A stretch of 64,000 nt of DNA from assembly GCA_023512835.1 (NCBI GenBank), contig CM042084.1:54353031-54417030 (forward strand), read 5' to 3'. Made by a program: the position numbers and the translations under genes. The notes under the pieces were generated by a model. It searched no databases. It saw only the letters and a program-made list of their open reading frames with translations, and was not told the DNA's origin. The number at the start of each line of letters is the position of its first letter. Position 1 is the first letter of the stretch. Shown one piece after another: positions 20,639-34,805 of the stretch. The stretch comes from Taxillus chinensis. Taxonomy: Eukaryota; Streptophyta; Magnoliopsida; Santalales; Loranthaceae.

Positions 20639-23600
20639 ATGCTAACATGCATAACGTGTTCAAAGCAAACGGATGAGAAGGAAGAAGAGGGCACGCGCGG
20701 CACTCCCAGCTCAAAACAATCCGTCAAAAGCCTGACAGCACAGGTTCGCACACCCTACAGCCCCCCTCTCACTCCACCACTTTGCTGTTTGTTTGTTTGT
20801 TTGGTTTAAACCGAAAATTCCACCTCGTTAAAAGGAAAAAACAAAATACCATTTATTTTATTTTTGGTTTTAGTAATTGGAATTGGACAGCACAAATTGG
20901 CGCCTCCCTGTTTTTCCGTTTTCCGCTTTCCTCATTTATTTTGTTGCGTGGAAACGATTCCGTGTGGAGCAGCGTAGCTCCGTGTGGTGTACCAGCAATG
21001 GTTAGTGACTAGTGAGTGAGTGTTTCTTCTGTTGAATAAAATTTGATTTCTCCCTTAAAAAATAGTCACGTGAGCATCGACATCGCACGCACGGAAACCG
21101 AGACATAAAAAACAGAGTTTGTATCTCTGGCATGCAGTATTTTTTAAAAGGTTTTTTAATTATAATTTGATATCGGTTAAATAAACGGTATGCAGTATTT
21201 TAAAAATAAATAAATATATATATATTAGAAAACATTTTACGAGTAAGGCGTTGTGGTCCGGTCATGAGCGGACAACTTTTCCAAGATGGCTCGCACCTAT
21301 GGACCCACCACACCCCCGCCTCCCTCCCTCAGTCCCTTGACCTGACTGCCACTTCCTTGCCTCAAAATGCGCAACTGTCATTTCCAAAACTCCGTTCCCA
21401 ACTCACAATGCGTTTGCGTAGGAAACGAACGTATCCCACCACCACAGTGTCTCAATCCACGTTGCCCAGTGTCCACATGATTCGCACATAGTTTCTTTCT
21501 TCTTTCTTCTTTTTCTGTTTTTTGGTATTTATTTTTGCCGTTATGGTTGAAAATGGTAGGTTGCATGTTTGAGTATTGAAGCGTAGGATAAACAACTTGC
21601 AAAAAGAAATAGTATGGTCCGGGCATATGGAAATTATTCTTCTTTCATGTCTTGATTCTGTTCTACGTAGGTACGTACGTAGTATTTTGAATACGGCAAC
21701 TGTAAAATGCCCGGACACACTGACAAATTGAACATACACATATACATCTTTCCCTTCGTCATACGCGCTTATTAAGTAACAATTAATATTAATCTCAACA
21801 ATGTCAGCTCAAAGACATTGCGTTGAAATTCTCTGGTTCAAATCGGCAATGCAAACCTGGGACGGGCACGGGCATCTACAAGGCAGGCCAGCAACCTTAC
21901 CCGGAATTTGATACCATCTCGGAGAGTGTTCCCTACTCGTATTTTCAGGCAGGGAGCTCTAGCTCAACCCCGGCATGGGATTTTTCAAGCACTGGCCACA
22001 GGGCCACCAGGCCCGACTCAAGGTTCAGTGGGGTGTTGACGGGTGACCAGAACCCTGCGGGGAGAGAGTCAATTTCTGCACAGTCTGATGTGATGCCAGA
22101 GGATGATCAGCCGAGAGAATGGATGGCTCAAGTGGAGCCTGGTGTTCACATCACTTTTGTGTCTCTTCCAAGTGGTGGTAATGACCTCAAACGGATTCGC
22201 TTCAGGTACGAATTTATCCATAAAGGTTGATAGAATGTGCAGGGAAATTGCTTTTATACTCTGCGACATGAAGCATGTAAATGCATAGAAGGATTGCTGC
22301 TATGATAAATTTCCTGTGGCCATCACTTCAATTTTGGTAAATTTTAAGACATTATATCTTTATGAGCATGAACTGACATCACTTGAAACTGCGAATTTAA
22401 AGCCGAGAGATATTTGATAAATGGCAAGCTCAGCAATGGTGGGGTGAAAATTTTGACCGGATCATAGAGCTCTACAATGTCCAGCGATTCAATCATCAGG
22501 CACTTTACACCCCATCGAGGTCCGAGGAAGAGGTAAAACCCTTTCAATCCATCTTCTAGTTCTAGATTACCTTTGTTTTTACCTGTTTTGGGGATTATTG
22601 AATCAGGTCGTTTTAGAATTGTTTAGGTAGCACTGTTGGTTCATAAATAATAAATAAATAATTTCTAGTTAATAATGTATTATTTAGGCAGCACTGTTCA
22701 TTATCTCTCCCCTAATTTTACATAATTGTTCACTTGTTCTTGAACTTTTCTTTACATGTATCACTAACAGCATAAGCAACTCTTCAATGGCAGAGAGATT
22801 CTTCATTTTCAAGGTTTGGATCTGCAAGAGAGAGTCCAATAGGGCCATCATCAAACAAGGATTGGACCCCATGGAACAACTATAGAGCCTCTGGCAGCAA
22901 AGGGTATCTTCCTTCTGACCCTCCAGACCACAGTGCTAGCCAGCACTACTACCCTCCAAGGACAAGTTCTCATTATGGCGTTGCTGGCACAAGGGGTGAG
23001 GATGCATCGTGGACCACAACTACTTCGAGAGATGAGGCTTCTGTGTCGATTAGTAATGGCAGTGACATGGAGAACGAGTGGGTAGAGGAAGATGAGCCTG
23101 GGGTGTACATTACGATTAGACAATTAGCTGATGGCACTAGGGAGCTCCGGCGTGTAAGATTCAGGTAACTATATTCTCTCCCAATTTTGAACAACTTGAA
23201 TTCATAATGGTATTTGAACGTTCACAAATATATGCATATATATATATACACGGATCTCAGTTGTATGTGTGTAGACGGCACCCACCAGAACAACTGTCGG
23301 ACGATTAGGTTCATTTTTCCTATATTATAAATATATATTCTTGTAAAATTTTCATGGCGCTATATTTACTTTTAAAATAAAATGCTCTTAAATTCTCAAT
23401 GTTTTGAAAGGACATAATTACAAATTAAATTTTTTTCATAGAGATTTTTGCCGCGCAAATGATTATTTTATAGTAGAAAGCTGCTTGAAAAAATTACTAA
23501 ACCCATTACTTCGGTATCGTAGTTTTTAAATGTATATATATATATATCGATTATAATACTGTTGTTGCAAATTCTCTCTCATCCAGAACATTTTATTGAC

Positions 23601-23729
23601 AATTTCTGCTAATTAATGCTAAAACACAATTTTCCTTCTGGTTTATGCAGCCGAGAAAGATTCGGGGAGTCGCGTGCCAAGCAGTGGTGGGAAGGGAATA
23701 GGGATAGAATACAAGAACAGTATCTATAA
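20639..23729 (+). CDS. BRX: BREVIS RADIX (BRX) family protein, five exons, 360 aa
   Basis: Exons 20639-20743, 21808-22205, 22403-22532, 22794-23164 and 23651-23729 join in frame to 1083 nt, with GT-AG borders throughout and TAA at 23727. The product starts M-L-T-C-I-T-C-S-K-Q; cysteines 4 and 7 are the family's N-terminal, probably lipid-modified, membrane anchor. Residues 36-44 hold the conserved K-D-I-A-L-K-F region. Two BRX domains lie at about 139-196 (E-W-M-A-Q-V-E-P-G-V-H-I-T-F) and 305-360 (E-P-G-V-Y-I-T-I-R-Q-L), each followed by S-R-E and W-W motifs. In the family these mediate protein interactions and polar plasma-membrane localisation in auxin-linked root and vascular development; role here is inferred. 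Length and the S-T-P-A-W-D-F and R-E-S-I-S-A-Q-S motifs favour the BRX/BRXL1 type over longer paralogues. No break was seen. Confidence 0.95.
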
Positions 23730-24840
23730 ATCACCATTTCATACCATTACATGGTTACTTTTAATGGCTTGCTACAAAGCACTAATTTACAACTTCAAAT
23801 TCTTTACTGAAAGATAGGAAATGACCTAATCCGCCAAACTTCCCATATTCTATCCCAGCTATGGACTTGCTATTTCTGGTCTCCAACCCATGTTTCTGTC
23901 CCTGCCCCCCCTAAGGTGGGTTATTGTTTTATTTGTTTAAATACCAGATCACATTGAGATATTTGCCTGCAGGGCATGTGTAGTTTTTGGAAGATTTTTG
24001 AGCTTTGAATACTGGAGCTACGTGCGGTTCATCTGCATGCTTAGCTTACATATGAATGCCATTACTAGTTAGCGCAGCACTGCGTCTAAAAATCAATGGA
24101 ATTATAAATTTGTTCTCAGATGGGTTTCGACGTTGCCTAGTAGTTTTTTCTATCAAGTGTAGTATAAAATACGCCTTTGTGGGCAAGGGTAGACATTCAT
24201 TCAGGGTTGCAAATTCTTTCAACCCATACTCCTCCCACAGCATCATGCATAATGAAAAATCGCTTAATGAAAAATAATGCATTACACATGTCCATTCAAG
24301 TGCTCATGGCATTTAACATGCCATGTTGTAATGATGTCATTAAGGAATTTTCTCCAATCCGTCCGGATTGAATTTTTCCACCAACCCAATTGCCACGTCC
24401 ATGGATTCCTCCGGGTTATAGTCAATTTAAACAAGTAAAAAGATAATGTATCATGCAATATTTTAAAACAGCATCGATCCTGTGAATGAATTTAGCAAGC
24501 TATTGAGCGCAAGAAAATCGCACATAACATTATTTAACATAGCTACTCTTAAAATATTCCAACGACGATTCACATACACTATTAAGCAAATGATTTCCAT
24601 GCATATTTAAATGAGATGAGTCAAGCCACTCCACTTATCACTCTTATTTAAACAGCCATGATCTCAGCACCGAAGACAATAAAAATAGCAGCAGACGAGA
24701 TAATCCAAATAAGAGAAACAGAAGCTAAGAGGCACCTCAGCGACACTGAATGTATGACAAATAGCTAACGTAATGTTTAATATACGACAGCACGAACGTA
24801 GCACAATTGTTTCTCGTTTCCACAAAAGGTTCCCCATGTC
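23730..24840. other. Intergenic region between two convergent genes
   Basis: Should contain the 3' untranslated regions and poly(A) sites of both the BRX-type gene (+) and the kinase gene (-). No third gene or mobile element was seen. Confidence 0.6.
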
Positions 24841-27800
24841 TCAACCAGCAACTTTCCGGGTAAAGGTTCGGCCGGATTGAATATCCTGAGGCCGCCCAAG
24901 AAACATATCAGAGTGACCATGCCATCCTCCAGCTTTCAGTGGGGGTGCCAGGGGCTGCCTCAGTGCCTGCCTTCCAGTACCAATAGTCATATTTGTCAGT
25001 TTGTCTGCCATATCTGAAGCTCCTCGTACAGCCCTACATGCATAATTGGAGGCTGGTGGCAACCAAAACACAAGCTTTAAGATAAGTTGAACAAATGCAT
25101 CCACCATGGATGAAATTGAAGTACAAGAATATTATCAACGTTTCGAAGTTTTGATAATGCAAAAAATCATATCAAAATCGATCAACATACTTTATTTTAT
25201 ATTCGTTCATCTGTGCTTGGATACTTAAAAACTTTTATGAGTGAAATTTAAGATGAACCTCCGGGTATAATTACCTATGGGGTCCATCAGGCCACTCTCA
25301 TTCTCACATATACACAACACGCATGCACACTACTTACTTGGACTGCTCCTGGCAGGTGGCCGATATTTTGGTTGTTTCCTAGTGATCTTCAAGCACTTCT
25401 CACTTTTGTTGGCATCCTATTGACATCATCGAAATAGACTAACATCAAAAACATGCGTTTAAAAGCGTAGAGCTTCTGTAAAGAAAACGAGAAGCTGCGC
25501 CCTAAGGGCACCATTTTAAATGACTTCTGAAATGTGTTTGAGATGGCGTCTTGGGAGTCCATTTTTGTTCTTAAACAGAACTTAAAATTTTGAACGATTG
25601 ATTTGTTAGTGTTTTTGTTCATAACAAATATATATATATATATATATATGTACACACACCCCTCAGCTTCATATACATTTCATACAACATATTACTCTGA
25701 ATGTCTCACCCGTTTATCCATTTCCATCTCCATCTTCCGCTGGAAACCTGGAGTAATATTTGAAAATAGTGAGCATATAATATAAAGTATTGCAATACAA
25801 ATCATCGCACATCCAAAATGACAATCCTGCACTAGTAATCAAACTGTACTGAGAATCCCAACAAATAAATCTTTGGCAGTAACACATGCACCATAATTGA
25901 TTGGTAAAGAGATTTAACGTTTGTCATCACAAATTGGATTGCTGCTAAATCAGATGAAATCTTATCCAAACCCAACCAATCCTGAGCTCATTCATTCATT
26001 CCCACTTCCAACAAAAAAGGCAAAGAAAAACACTAGAGGAAAGCAACAGTAGGATATAAATTAGGCTGTAGGAAAATTTTCATCAAAATGTGACCTGTGG
26101 TTGAAATAGTTATTTTTCCAGAAGTTATGATGCCAGGAGCCTTTGAATTAGGCAATGGAGCACGATATCTCTGGGTGCATTTCTCTTCAACATAAATCCT
26201 TGTCCCAGCTGCAAGGATTTCATAAAGATAAAACATTATCAGGTAGAGCATACGGTGTAAATTCAGGCATGCAACGGATAGCATCTATTAAAACACAAAA
26301 CAACACATATTATTAGCCAATGAGTATTGGATGCTACATTCAGCTTTTGGAACAATGAAAAAGGCATTATGGAGAGAGCTGATAAAGCTACTAAAAGACA
26401 ACACATTGACAATTATATACATTTGACGTACTGTATATTTCCTTAAATTTAATAATTTAACTACTAAAAGACAACACATTGGAAGTTCCAATTTCCAACA
26501 AATCCATGACAAGAAGCATAAAAAAGTTTACATGTGTAAAATAACTATTTTAAAAAATGAGTAAGAATTAAGAAAGATGTATAAGTGAAAATTACTAGGT
26601 TGCAGTTCATTGTTCTATGAAGTATGATCACTAAAGCAACTAATGCATAGTAGATGCAACAGACTTAACGTAAGGACAATCCCATCAATGCAACATAATT
26701 CAAATAGAGGACATCGTGTTTGTTAATTACTTTAGCAAAAAGCACTTTAGGAAAAAGGATCAAAAATAAGGGACTGGGGCCATAAAATAATAGTAACCAT
26801 AATAATAAGTCACCAATAAATGTTAGAACATACCAGATGGGGGTATCCTAGAAACTGTAGCTCTGGAGCGGAGTGATGGAGGAACATAAAAGCAACTCTG
26901 GATCAAAGCAAAGGAAAATTCAGATTCGAAGGCAAAATATTTAAAATACTTGATCTGACGAACAAATGCAGCTGTGTTCACATAAAAGCCAATCTAATAA
27001 TCCTGGCCAACTACTTTAAAACCAGATATTAGGTTCTGTAAGAGGCACCTGGAAAAAGGGATGCTGGAGGGCCTCAGCTGCTGTTGGCCTACTTTCAGGG
27101 TCCCAGGAACAAAGAGCCTGCATGTTGAATTCTAACAAAATTAGAATGCAGTCATATAATGAAGGCAATCTGGTAGCATACTCACGAACATCACTAGGAA
27201 ATAGGCAATTGCAAAGACAAAAGATAATAAAGAAAAATTAAAAAGGGAAAGAGATTAATGGGTACTAACTTGAATCAGGCTGATAGCATTCTCACTAGCT
27301 GAAGGTATCAAGGAAAAGATATCAACAGCAGAACACTGCAAAGTCAAAGCGCACACATTGAAACATTTGTCAAAGTCACAAATTTTGTATACTTCAAATC
27401 ATAGTTTTCAAGGCTACCAGGTGACCCAGGCATTGGAGGAGTGGCTATCACCTTGGCAGTAAAGGCATTTGTAATACATATTTTTTTACATAAAAGTTTT
27501 TTGTAATTTGTAACATTGTAACAAAAATAAAATTGGAACAATTAAACTCAATGCATAAATTAATAAATTTTAAAAATTTAACATAAGTTTACAACATTAA
27601 ATTATCAATTATAAAACAAGTTCTTATTTTTGCCAGTCAAATTTGAATTGGAAATGAGCCAGCCTGCCACATGTTCTGCATTTGAGCCAGTCAACACGTC
27701 CTCAATAGGGCCCAGTGGGGAGCATGTTTCGGAGCTAGAAGATGCTGCAAATTCATATGCAGCATTATTATCATCATTAATATTGGAAAGAAAACATTAA

Positions 27801-30800
27801 TGCCTTCCACCGATAATTCATTTCCAAGGGCCTGCGTGCACACTGCACTAATATCCAAAGCAGCAACCAGCGGAGGGAAATCAGCCAGAAAGGTGCCTCT
27901 CTATCTAGGGCCAGCTGAATTGCTCCAGTTTGATGTCATGAGGTCGGTGCTACCACATGGACAGTGTGATGTGATCTCTATCATGATTGCCAGATTGGTA
28001 AAGGGTGTTCACCAACAGCGCAGCCATTGATTCCAACTCGATGGACGACTTCTACATCAGTTGGCTTTCACTATCGCCCCATGCAAAAGCCAGAGCTGAT
28101 TCCTTTTTCATTGACTAGTTGAGGAAACAAATGCAGGACCTCTGGGCAGTTGTTGCCAGTTGCAAGACCTTTGCCATGGATGAGGCTCAGTGGTTCATGT
28201 CCAGCCACCATCATTTCCATGGGCGGCTCAACCAGAATCAAAAAAAATCTCGGTGCTTTGATTTTGAAAATTTAAATAAATAAATAAGAGCAATATGCCA
28301 CTTAGGCATCACCTGGGCAAGCCCCACACCTTGACGAGCACCTGATTGTCTGGGTGGGAACCTTTCGGCGATAAAGCTAGGCTCTCCAGCACCTTGCTGT
28401 CTTCAGAACACCATGTCGCCCAGGCACTGCCTGGGAATATGGCTTAAAAACTATGTTTCAAATTTCATCAAGTAGAACTTAATTAATTAATTTTTAAAAG
28501 AACAATCTAAATACTCCAAGGAATGCATTAAAAGGTTGTTACACAATTCACTGGCATACACTTAATTGGAGCTATTGATAAATTTTATAATATTCCACAA
28601 AACCATTAATAATGTGGCGTCACATGCCTTTCAAGGCCAATAAAGCCCTAATGTAAGACAAAACATGGCCATGAATAATTCACCCAACCCTCCTCTTTAC
28701 AACTCTAAGAAAATTCCTAGATAGGTTTCGGGTTTCAACTATATCACTCACCTGAGGAAATTGATAGTTGATGGCGTCGGCAAGTTGCCAACCCTCAGCC
28801 CATGAATACTTGTTAGGACTGCCAATTACACTGCATATTTTCTCAATTTCATCGGCTTCACTGCATCCAAAACAAGAACATTGTTAATCCTGTAACATGT
28901 TAGCCGAACAGGAAATGTTTTAAATAAAACTTGCATAGAAAACAGAATCACAATATAAAACATGCAGAATATAAACTTAATTTGTGGATAACTACAACAA
29001 TGATTTTTGCTACGTGAATGCAAATAATTACATCTACAGAGCTGTAAACGAAACCATTCACTAGCAAACATGTTAAATGAGGAAAACTTGTACCTCAATC
29101 CTGGAAAAAGAGGACACAGTGTAAACAATTCAGCCATTATAGCCCCCATCGCCCACATATCTAATGTTATGAGAATATGGGATTAATAGGAATCAACAAA
29201 CCAAAAACAAATTGAAAAGAGCAAGTTGCTAGTCTGCTATTGGTCTACACACCAACTGAAGAATGATATACAGAAGATTGAAGCAGTACTTCAGGGGCAC
29301 GATACCTGTCGTTGAATATTGAAAGTTCAATATATTAGTGGAGTGAAAGCAAAACCCTTTGAAGAATACGGCCTCCATAACATCACCAATATTACCAATA
29401 AATTAAAAGGAGATTGCCAAACACTGTGCAAGGCGAGAAACCTACCAGCGTGTTGAGACATACTCAGTGTATGGTGGTTCTGAACCAATCTCACGAGCTA
29501 GACCAAAATCAGCAATTTTTATGGTATCCTTTGTAATCAGTAAGTTCTCTGTCCCACGTAAACCATGCAACAATTCAAACAAGTATAAAAGTGCAATTCC
29601 TAAATGTAAATATAATCTTGTGCCCAAGAAAACTCTAGCATCTGAACTTCGATTCCCTCTTTAAGAAATGAATAAATTACTAGAATTTAACAATATGATA
29701 GAAATAAACTTCAAATGAATGTTTTACATTTTTCCTTTTTAAAGTGATTCTCATCAGAACTGGGAATATGGCTCAATGGTCACCTGTAACGAAGCATGAA
29801 AGCAGAAGCTCTGAAACAGTTTCATAATATATATATATATAAACACACACATATATATGCATAACTGTACTCAATGCAAATGAAGCAAAGAAACTCCTAG
29901 GGACCAACAGAGATGGATGCCATATACACCGTGAGCTTGTCATATAGTTTAATTTGTAGTCAAGATCTAAAACCAACGTATATCAAACCTTTCTTTTCCA
30001 TAAAAATAATGATAAAAAGGAAAGAATGCAATGTTTGAAGTAAATGTACATAACAGTCGCTCCTTTGTTTATATATTCAATTTCTAAATTAGAATTTATT
30101 CAAAGCAAAATGTAATAGCTACCTGGCTTAAGATCACGATGAAAATATCCCTTCTGGTGCATGTATGCCAGACCTTGAAATACCTGGAAGCACCAGTTTC
30201 TAACTTCAGCTTCTGAGAAAGGTTTCTGTCCCTGATTCACCATCATTTGGTATAGATTGCATTCCTGAAAGAGACAAATACAGAATTTAATTGACAATAA
30301 CAAGCCAGAAAACTTGAATAAAAATAAATAAAAATATAAAATTTTAACAGACCATATATTCAAACACAAAGTAAAGCATGTCATTTTCCCTAATGACTTC
30401 CTTGAGCTTCACAACATTTGGATGGTTCATCTTCCTCAATGACTGCAAATTAAGGGACACTGCATATAAGATGTTGAACACAATACAGGAATCCCTGCCA
30501 GGAAAGAAAATCACAAACAATGCTACCTTCACTTCTCTCAGATTCAAGCACTCCTCCCATGAATAGTACTTTTTCTTCATTTTTTTAATAGCAACCTACG
30601 ATAAATCAAATAAAAAGTTATAGATTTTTTGAGGCTAGCATATCACAAATGAAATCATAAAAACACATACAACTTCACAAGTTTGTTTATTTATTGCTCG
30701 CCACACACTCCCAAAAGTTCCATTGCCAACTTCCTTGATTATTTTGTACCTATTGCAGATAAAAATAAATTATGTTAATCAACACTCAAAACATGAATAT

Positions 30801-30839
30801 TAAAACACTAGTGTATGTCAGATCGACTTACCTCTCCAT
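24841..30839 (-). CDS. CDKF-4: MAK/RCK-type serine/threonine kinase, CDKF-4/MHK group, 16 exons, 453 aa
   Basis: Exons in transcript order: 30839-30832, 30749-30671, 30595-30527, 30442-30353, 30264-30123, 29548-29446, 29305-29253, 29160-29094, 28860-28752, 27335-27270, 27117-27049, 26897-26834, 26208-26095, 25747-25710, 25416-25338, 25052-24841. All junctions are GT-AG and the total is 1362 nt. Kinase landmarks: G-N-G-T-F-G-S-V (11-18), V-A-I-K (Lys33), C-helix Glu50, H-R-D (124-126), D-F-G (143-145), a T-E-Y activation motif (157-159) and A-P-E (167-169). All catalytic residues are present. The basic C-terminal tail ends T-F-T-R-K-V-A-G. The T-E-Y motif and tail match the plant CDKF-4/MHK-like branch, which resembles animal MAK/ICK; substrates are unknown here. 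The last acceptor was moved upstream to 25052 because the nearer AG breaks the frame. Confidence 0.93.
25628..25649. repeat. (AT)n microsatellite in kinase intron
   Basis: Simple TA repeat between exons 14 and 15 of the kinase gene. Confidence 0.9.
27400..28455. mobile_element. Non-autonomous DNA transposon in kinase intron 9
   Basis: Terminal inverted repeats CATAGTTTTCAAGGC and, in reverse complement, CATAGTTTTTAAGCC, with a further CCAGGCA/GTGACC-type match inside. Flanks read CTTCAAAT (left) and TTTCAAAT (right), an 8-bp duplication with one mismatch, which fits hAT. No transposase is encoded; an open stretch at 27800-28030 has no recognised match. Confidence 0.72.
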
Positions 30840-33800
30840 CTTTCCCGCGCACAGGTTTTCAAGGCTTTTCAAGGCATGTGGCTTTGTTGTTATTCAAAAA
30901 CTCAAAGATACATAAAACAATACACCCAGTAACTGAGACTACTGATAAACTATAGACAATCTCACTGTAAACCAAGCTTAATCCAACAGAAAACTTCCGT
31001 AGCTACATGAAAGTGCACCAAAGCAAAATATAATCCGGATGAATGGTAGCCTTTACAGCCTTATTTCATATAAGCAGCTCGGACACCAAGCACCAAAGAG
31101 AGAACAGCATGCTACTGCAGAGCATCTTGACACCATTTCAAAATCTAAATTGAACAGACAATAGCCTCAGCTTTTGGGACAAATCTTGGCATAAATTTGG
31201 GAATCCAAGCCTACTCAAAAATGAAGAGCCACTCTTAACAGATTGGAAGCAAATGAAGAAGAGTTAAGCAAACTACTTATTCCTCAGATTCCAATGCATC
31301 AGAATTGGCTAATATTAACTAGGTAGCCAGCTACCAAGTGTGCTTCTTGCAAATATCAACCCTGCAGCGAAGGAATAAATAATAAGTAAATATTAGCAAA
31401 TCTTACAACAGTGGAGGTAGTGATTAAGCACGCAATAGAGATTATAATCGAATATAATAACAATACCCCAGAAGGTGTTCTACAGAAATGATTGACTGGA
31501 TGTTGTATCGACAGTGCACTAACAACAGAAAAAAGATGTTAATAGACAAAATCTAATAATTAACCTGTAAGATAAAAGAAAAGAGAAAATGGCATACTTG
31601 CATGGGTGCACTAAAGATCCAACGCCTATCTCAAAGAGAGTTTGCATTAGGCCTCTTGCACCAATCATATAAAGAAAGCTGACCACTAAGTGCAGTTGAC
31701 AAATGAAACAAGAAGAAAATCACCAATACTAAGGAACCGCCAATCAAGTGCTTCTTGGAATGAAAAAGCCCAGTGCTGGTAGCAGTTTGACCAGAAGCAC
31801 ACTTGCTCCATCCCTTAAGAAAGGAAATTAAGCTACTTAGAACAAAATCCAGTGTAACCTGCCATAAATAAAACATTAAACTCAAATTAGAATGATAAAT
31901 ACATAAAGCCTAAAACTTAGTCAAAATTTGGAAATTATAGGTAAAAATATAATGACATCTAAAACTAAAAAGTATAACTAGGAAACTACAAAAGCAATAA
32001 TACTCGATGTTTCACTAATTGCTTCAGTAACTAGCTTAAAACAACCCAACATCCAGAGATACTATTCCTTGTGGTGAATAAAGCAGTGTATAACGCACTG
32101 GATAAGTACTTAGAAATAACTGGATCATAAAATGTTTTTCTACGCCTAAATGTGCCACAGAGTGCATCAGTAATACTAGAATTTTAAAGACTTCAAGCTA
32201 TGGCTATACGATGCATGCCAATCCTAAATTGGCTCATGGGATCACACAAGAATCCCTGAAAAATGTACGAGGAAACAGAGAATGTGATATATAAGATACT
32301 GAAAGACAAGATAAACAGAAATCTTTCGAGATAATATTTTGAAATTCTCTTTTTTGCCACAAAGTCTGGTCTACAGCCACTTTCAGTATGACTGCATGAC
32401 TGATTTTTTGTGCACTTAAATTTTCAGTAACATCAACGACTAATCATTTAGTAACTTAAGCAAGAGCCCAAAACATTACGCACACACTACCAATTGGCAC
32501 TTTGGGAAATCATTAATGACAATATCACAATAGTAATATAGAACAATAACAGATATAGAATGAAAAAGACAAAAGTTTGCAAAGTAAGGGGTTTCTACAA
32601 TCTATATCCCAATAAATAATGGCAGAATTTAAACTCTTCAACTGAAATTTTGATAGACCTAGTCTAAAACACTTTACACATTCAGATATTCTCTGGTAAT
32701 AAATCTCCCACAAAATTGTAAATCATAAAAAGGAAAGACAATATTTACTAGGCGTGTGAGCGTTAATGATAGAGATGAGAAGAAGATGAAGTGGCAGAGA
32801 TAGACAAGGGTGTAAAGGAAAGAAATAAATAAAAAGGATATCATGTTGGCTAATAGATTATGGACAGCGAATAAGGCTAGAATTTACAAAACCACAACCA
32901 TTTTTACCAGTTTTTCCAAATCAAAAATCTACCAAACTGTTTAGACTGAATACAGTTAGTAATGACATAATTGATTTTCCCAAAATAATGAAATACACTA
33001 AGTCACTAATCACACGACAACCATGGCATGTGGAAAAGGGTTAAGTTTTTCAAATTACACCTGCTTCAATGTAGAAAAGATTTTCATCAGGGTATATGAT
33101 ATAAAAATGAATTATATTTACTGATACTGAGAATATTAATGTATTAATTCAAGATTTTATCTTCCACACAATTAAAATACAAAATCCCACAAAACATAAA
33201 AAAAATTTATACACCTAAACATAAAATCAACCAATTCCAAATAACATAAGTAAATAGTAACTATATCCGGAAAAAAATCATCAGAAACCAAAAAAAAATC
33301 ATTCCTCAAAAAGAATAACATAAACCAAAAAAGCATCCCAAAAGCCCATAACAAACTAGCATATGACTACAATCAGTCGATAAAAAAAACTGTAAATACA
33401 ATGAGATATAATTTCAGGAAAGTTCAACCAAATAATACAATTAAACCTGAAACCCCACCCAAATCCATCCATTAATATCAGCCCATTGGATCCTATATTT
33501 CCATCAACCAAGAGGACAAACACAAACTATCTTCAAAAAACAAACACAGGTCATAAAATATCATTAAAAATCACACAAAAATAGAAACAATAATCCTAAA
33601 AACAAAAACATCTAGACATACCAACACATTCAATGAATCAACCAAAACCCAAACCCAATATATTTTTACACAAATTAGCACCCACTTATAACAACAAATA
33701 AATGAAGCTACCTTCTAAACTATATGTATAAATCAAAACCTAATATCATGGTACCAACAACGTAGTCAATGAATGAAGAAAAACCCTAACCCCAATCACA

Positions 33801-33950
33801 AGAAACAGCATCAAACAATCCATATAATCAATTGATCTAACGAAAACTTAATCCTAATTCAAATCACATGTGACCTATTGACCATCAGAAACAAAACTCC
33901 AAATTAAGCAAACAACAATAAGAAAAAAAAACAATGAATCAAAACACAAT
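30840..33950. other. Leader or upstream region of the kinase gene, no recognised coding sequence
   Basis: AT-rich DNA between the kinase start codon and the GC-rich block at 34.0 kb. It probably includes spliced 5' leader and introns. An 84-codon minus-strand frame (31631-31885) with one hydrophobic stretch has no family match and is not called. Confidence 0.4.
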
Positions 33951-33959
33951 GAACAGATA

Positions 33960-34081
33960 TGATAATTGATGGGTCAAGGGAGAGAGAGACCAGCGAGCCT
34001 ACCAGCATAACCTCCCTCGCCGCGAACGGGCAAAGGTCGACTCCAGAGCTCCCGTCAGCCTGCAACCGAAACTACCTCCCA

Positions 34082-34113
<32 letters not shown>

Positions 34114-34260
34114 CGTTTTGGGACAATCAATCCTCCAAAACTTTTGTGAGCTTAGCGGCCAATATATATTCTTTGGATGGCCTGAGTACCCCGCTCTCCT
34201 CGCGATCCCCTGCTTCGCGACCCTACTCTTAGCCTACGACCGTACCTCCCAACCTTGATC
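33960..34260 (-). promoter_or_regulatory. Candidate first exon/promoter area of the kinase gene
   Basis: A GC-rich block upstream of the kinase carries, in kinase orientation, a GA tract (34114-34088) and a possible donor at GATGGG-side GTAGGC (about 34003). This is the only promoter-like island before the transposon-rich region. Inference only. Confidence 0.3.
34088..34114. repeat. (CT)n microsatellite
   Basis: CT run of about 26 bp; GA in the direction of the kinase gene. Confidence 0.9.
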
Positions 34261-34805
34261 TCGGCGCAAGGCGGGGGGTTCCGCGCCCACTCTTCCCTTT
34301 CGGGGTAGAATCCTGTGCCCTGCGGCAAGCTGTCTTATGCTGCAGCGCAGCAGATTGGCATTGTTTCTTGTTAGGCGCCGCCACAATCACTGATCGGTTC
34401 ATACGTGGATTTCCTTGGGTCGCACGCGTAGCATGGGCCAAGCGGCTGGCCGACGGTGATTGTTGGTTGGGGAAAAAATATGTATTATATGTATTGGTAT
34501 GTTAAAAAAAAAAAAAAACGGATACGAAAACCAATAAATTCAATCGAATTAAATTATATAAATCGAATAGGTTATTAAAATTAATTTGATTTATTTAATT
34601 TGAAATTTAAAAAAATTAATATATTAATATTATGATTGATTTATGATTTAGTTAATTTATTAACGGAATCAATCAAATATAATATAATATATATTTAAAA
34701 ATTTTATTTATTTTTTTTATCTAGATCACTCACACTCACACATACAATTATATCTCCCGTGAATTTATATTCTTTTATAAAATTATATTAAAAAATTAAC
34801 GCTAA

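Noticed and set aside
25034..25040. AG at 25034 as acceptor of the last kinase exon
   Set aside because: It makes the total coding length non-divisible by three; the AG giving exon end 25052 keeps the frame without stops.
27800..28030. 76-codon plus-strand frame within the kinase intron
   Set aside because: Inside a non-autonomous transposon and not similar to any transposase I know.
31631..31885. 84-codon minus-strand frame with a hydrophobic segment
   Set aside because: No recognised family or splice partner; probably kinase leader or intron DNA.
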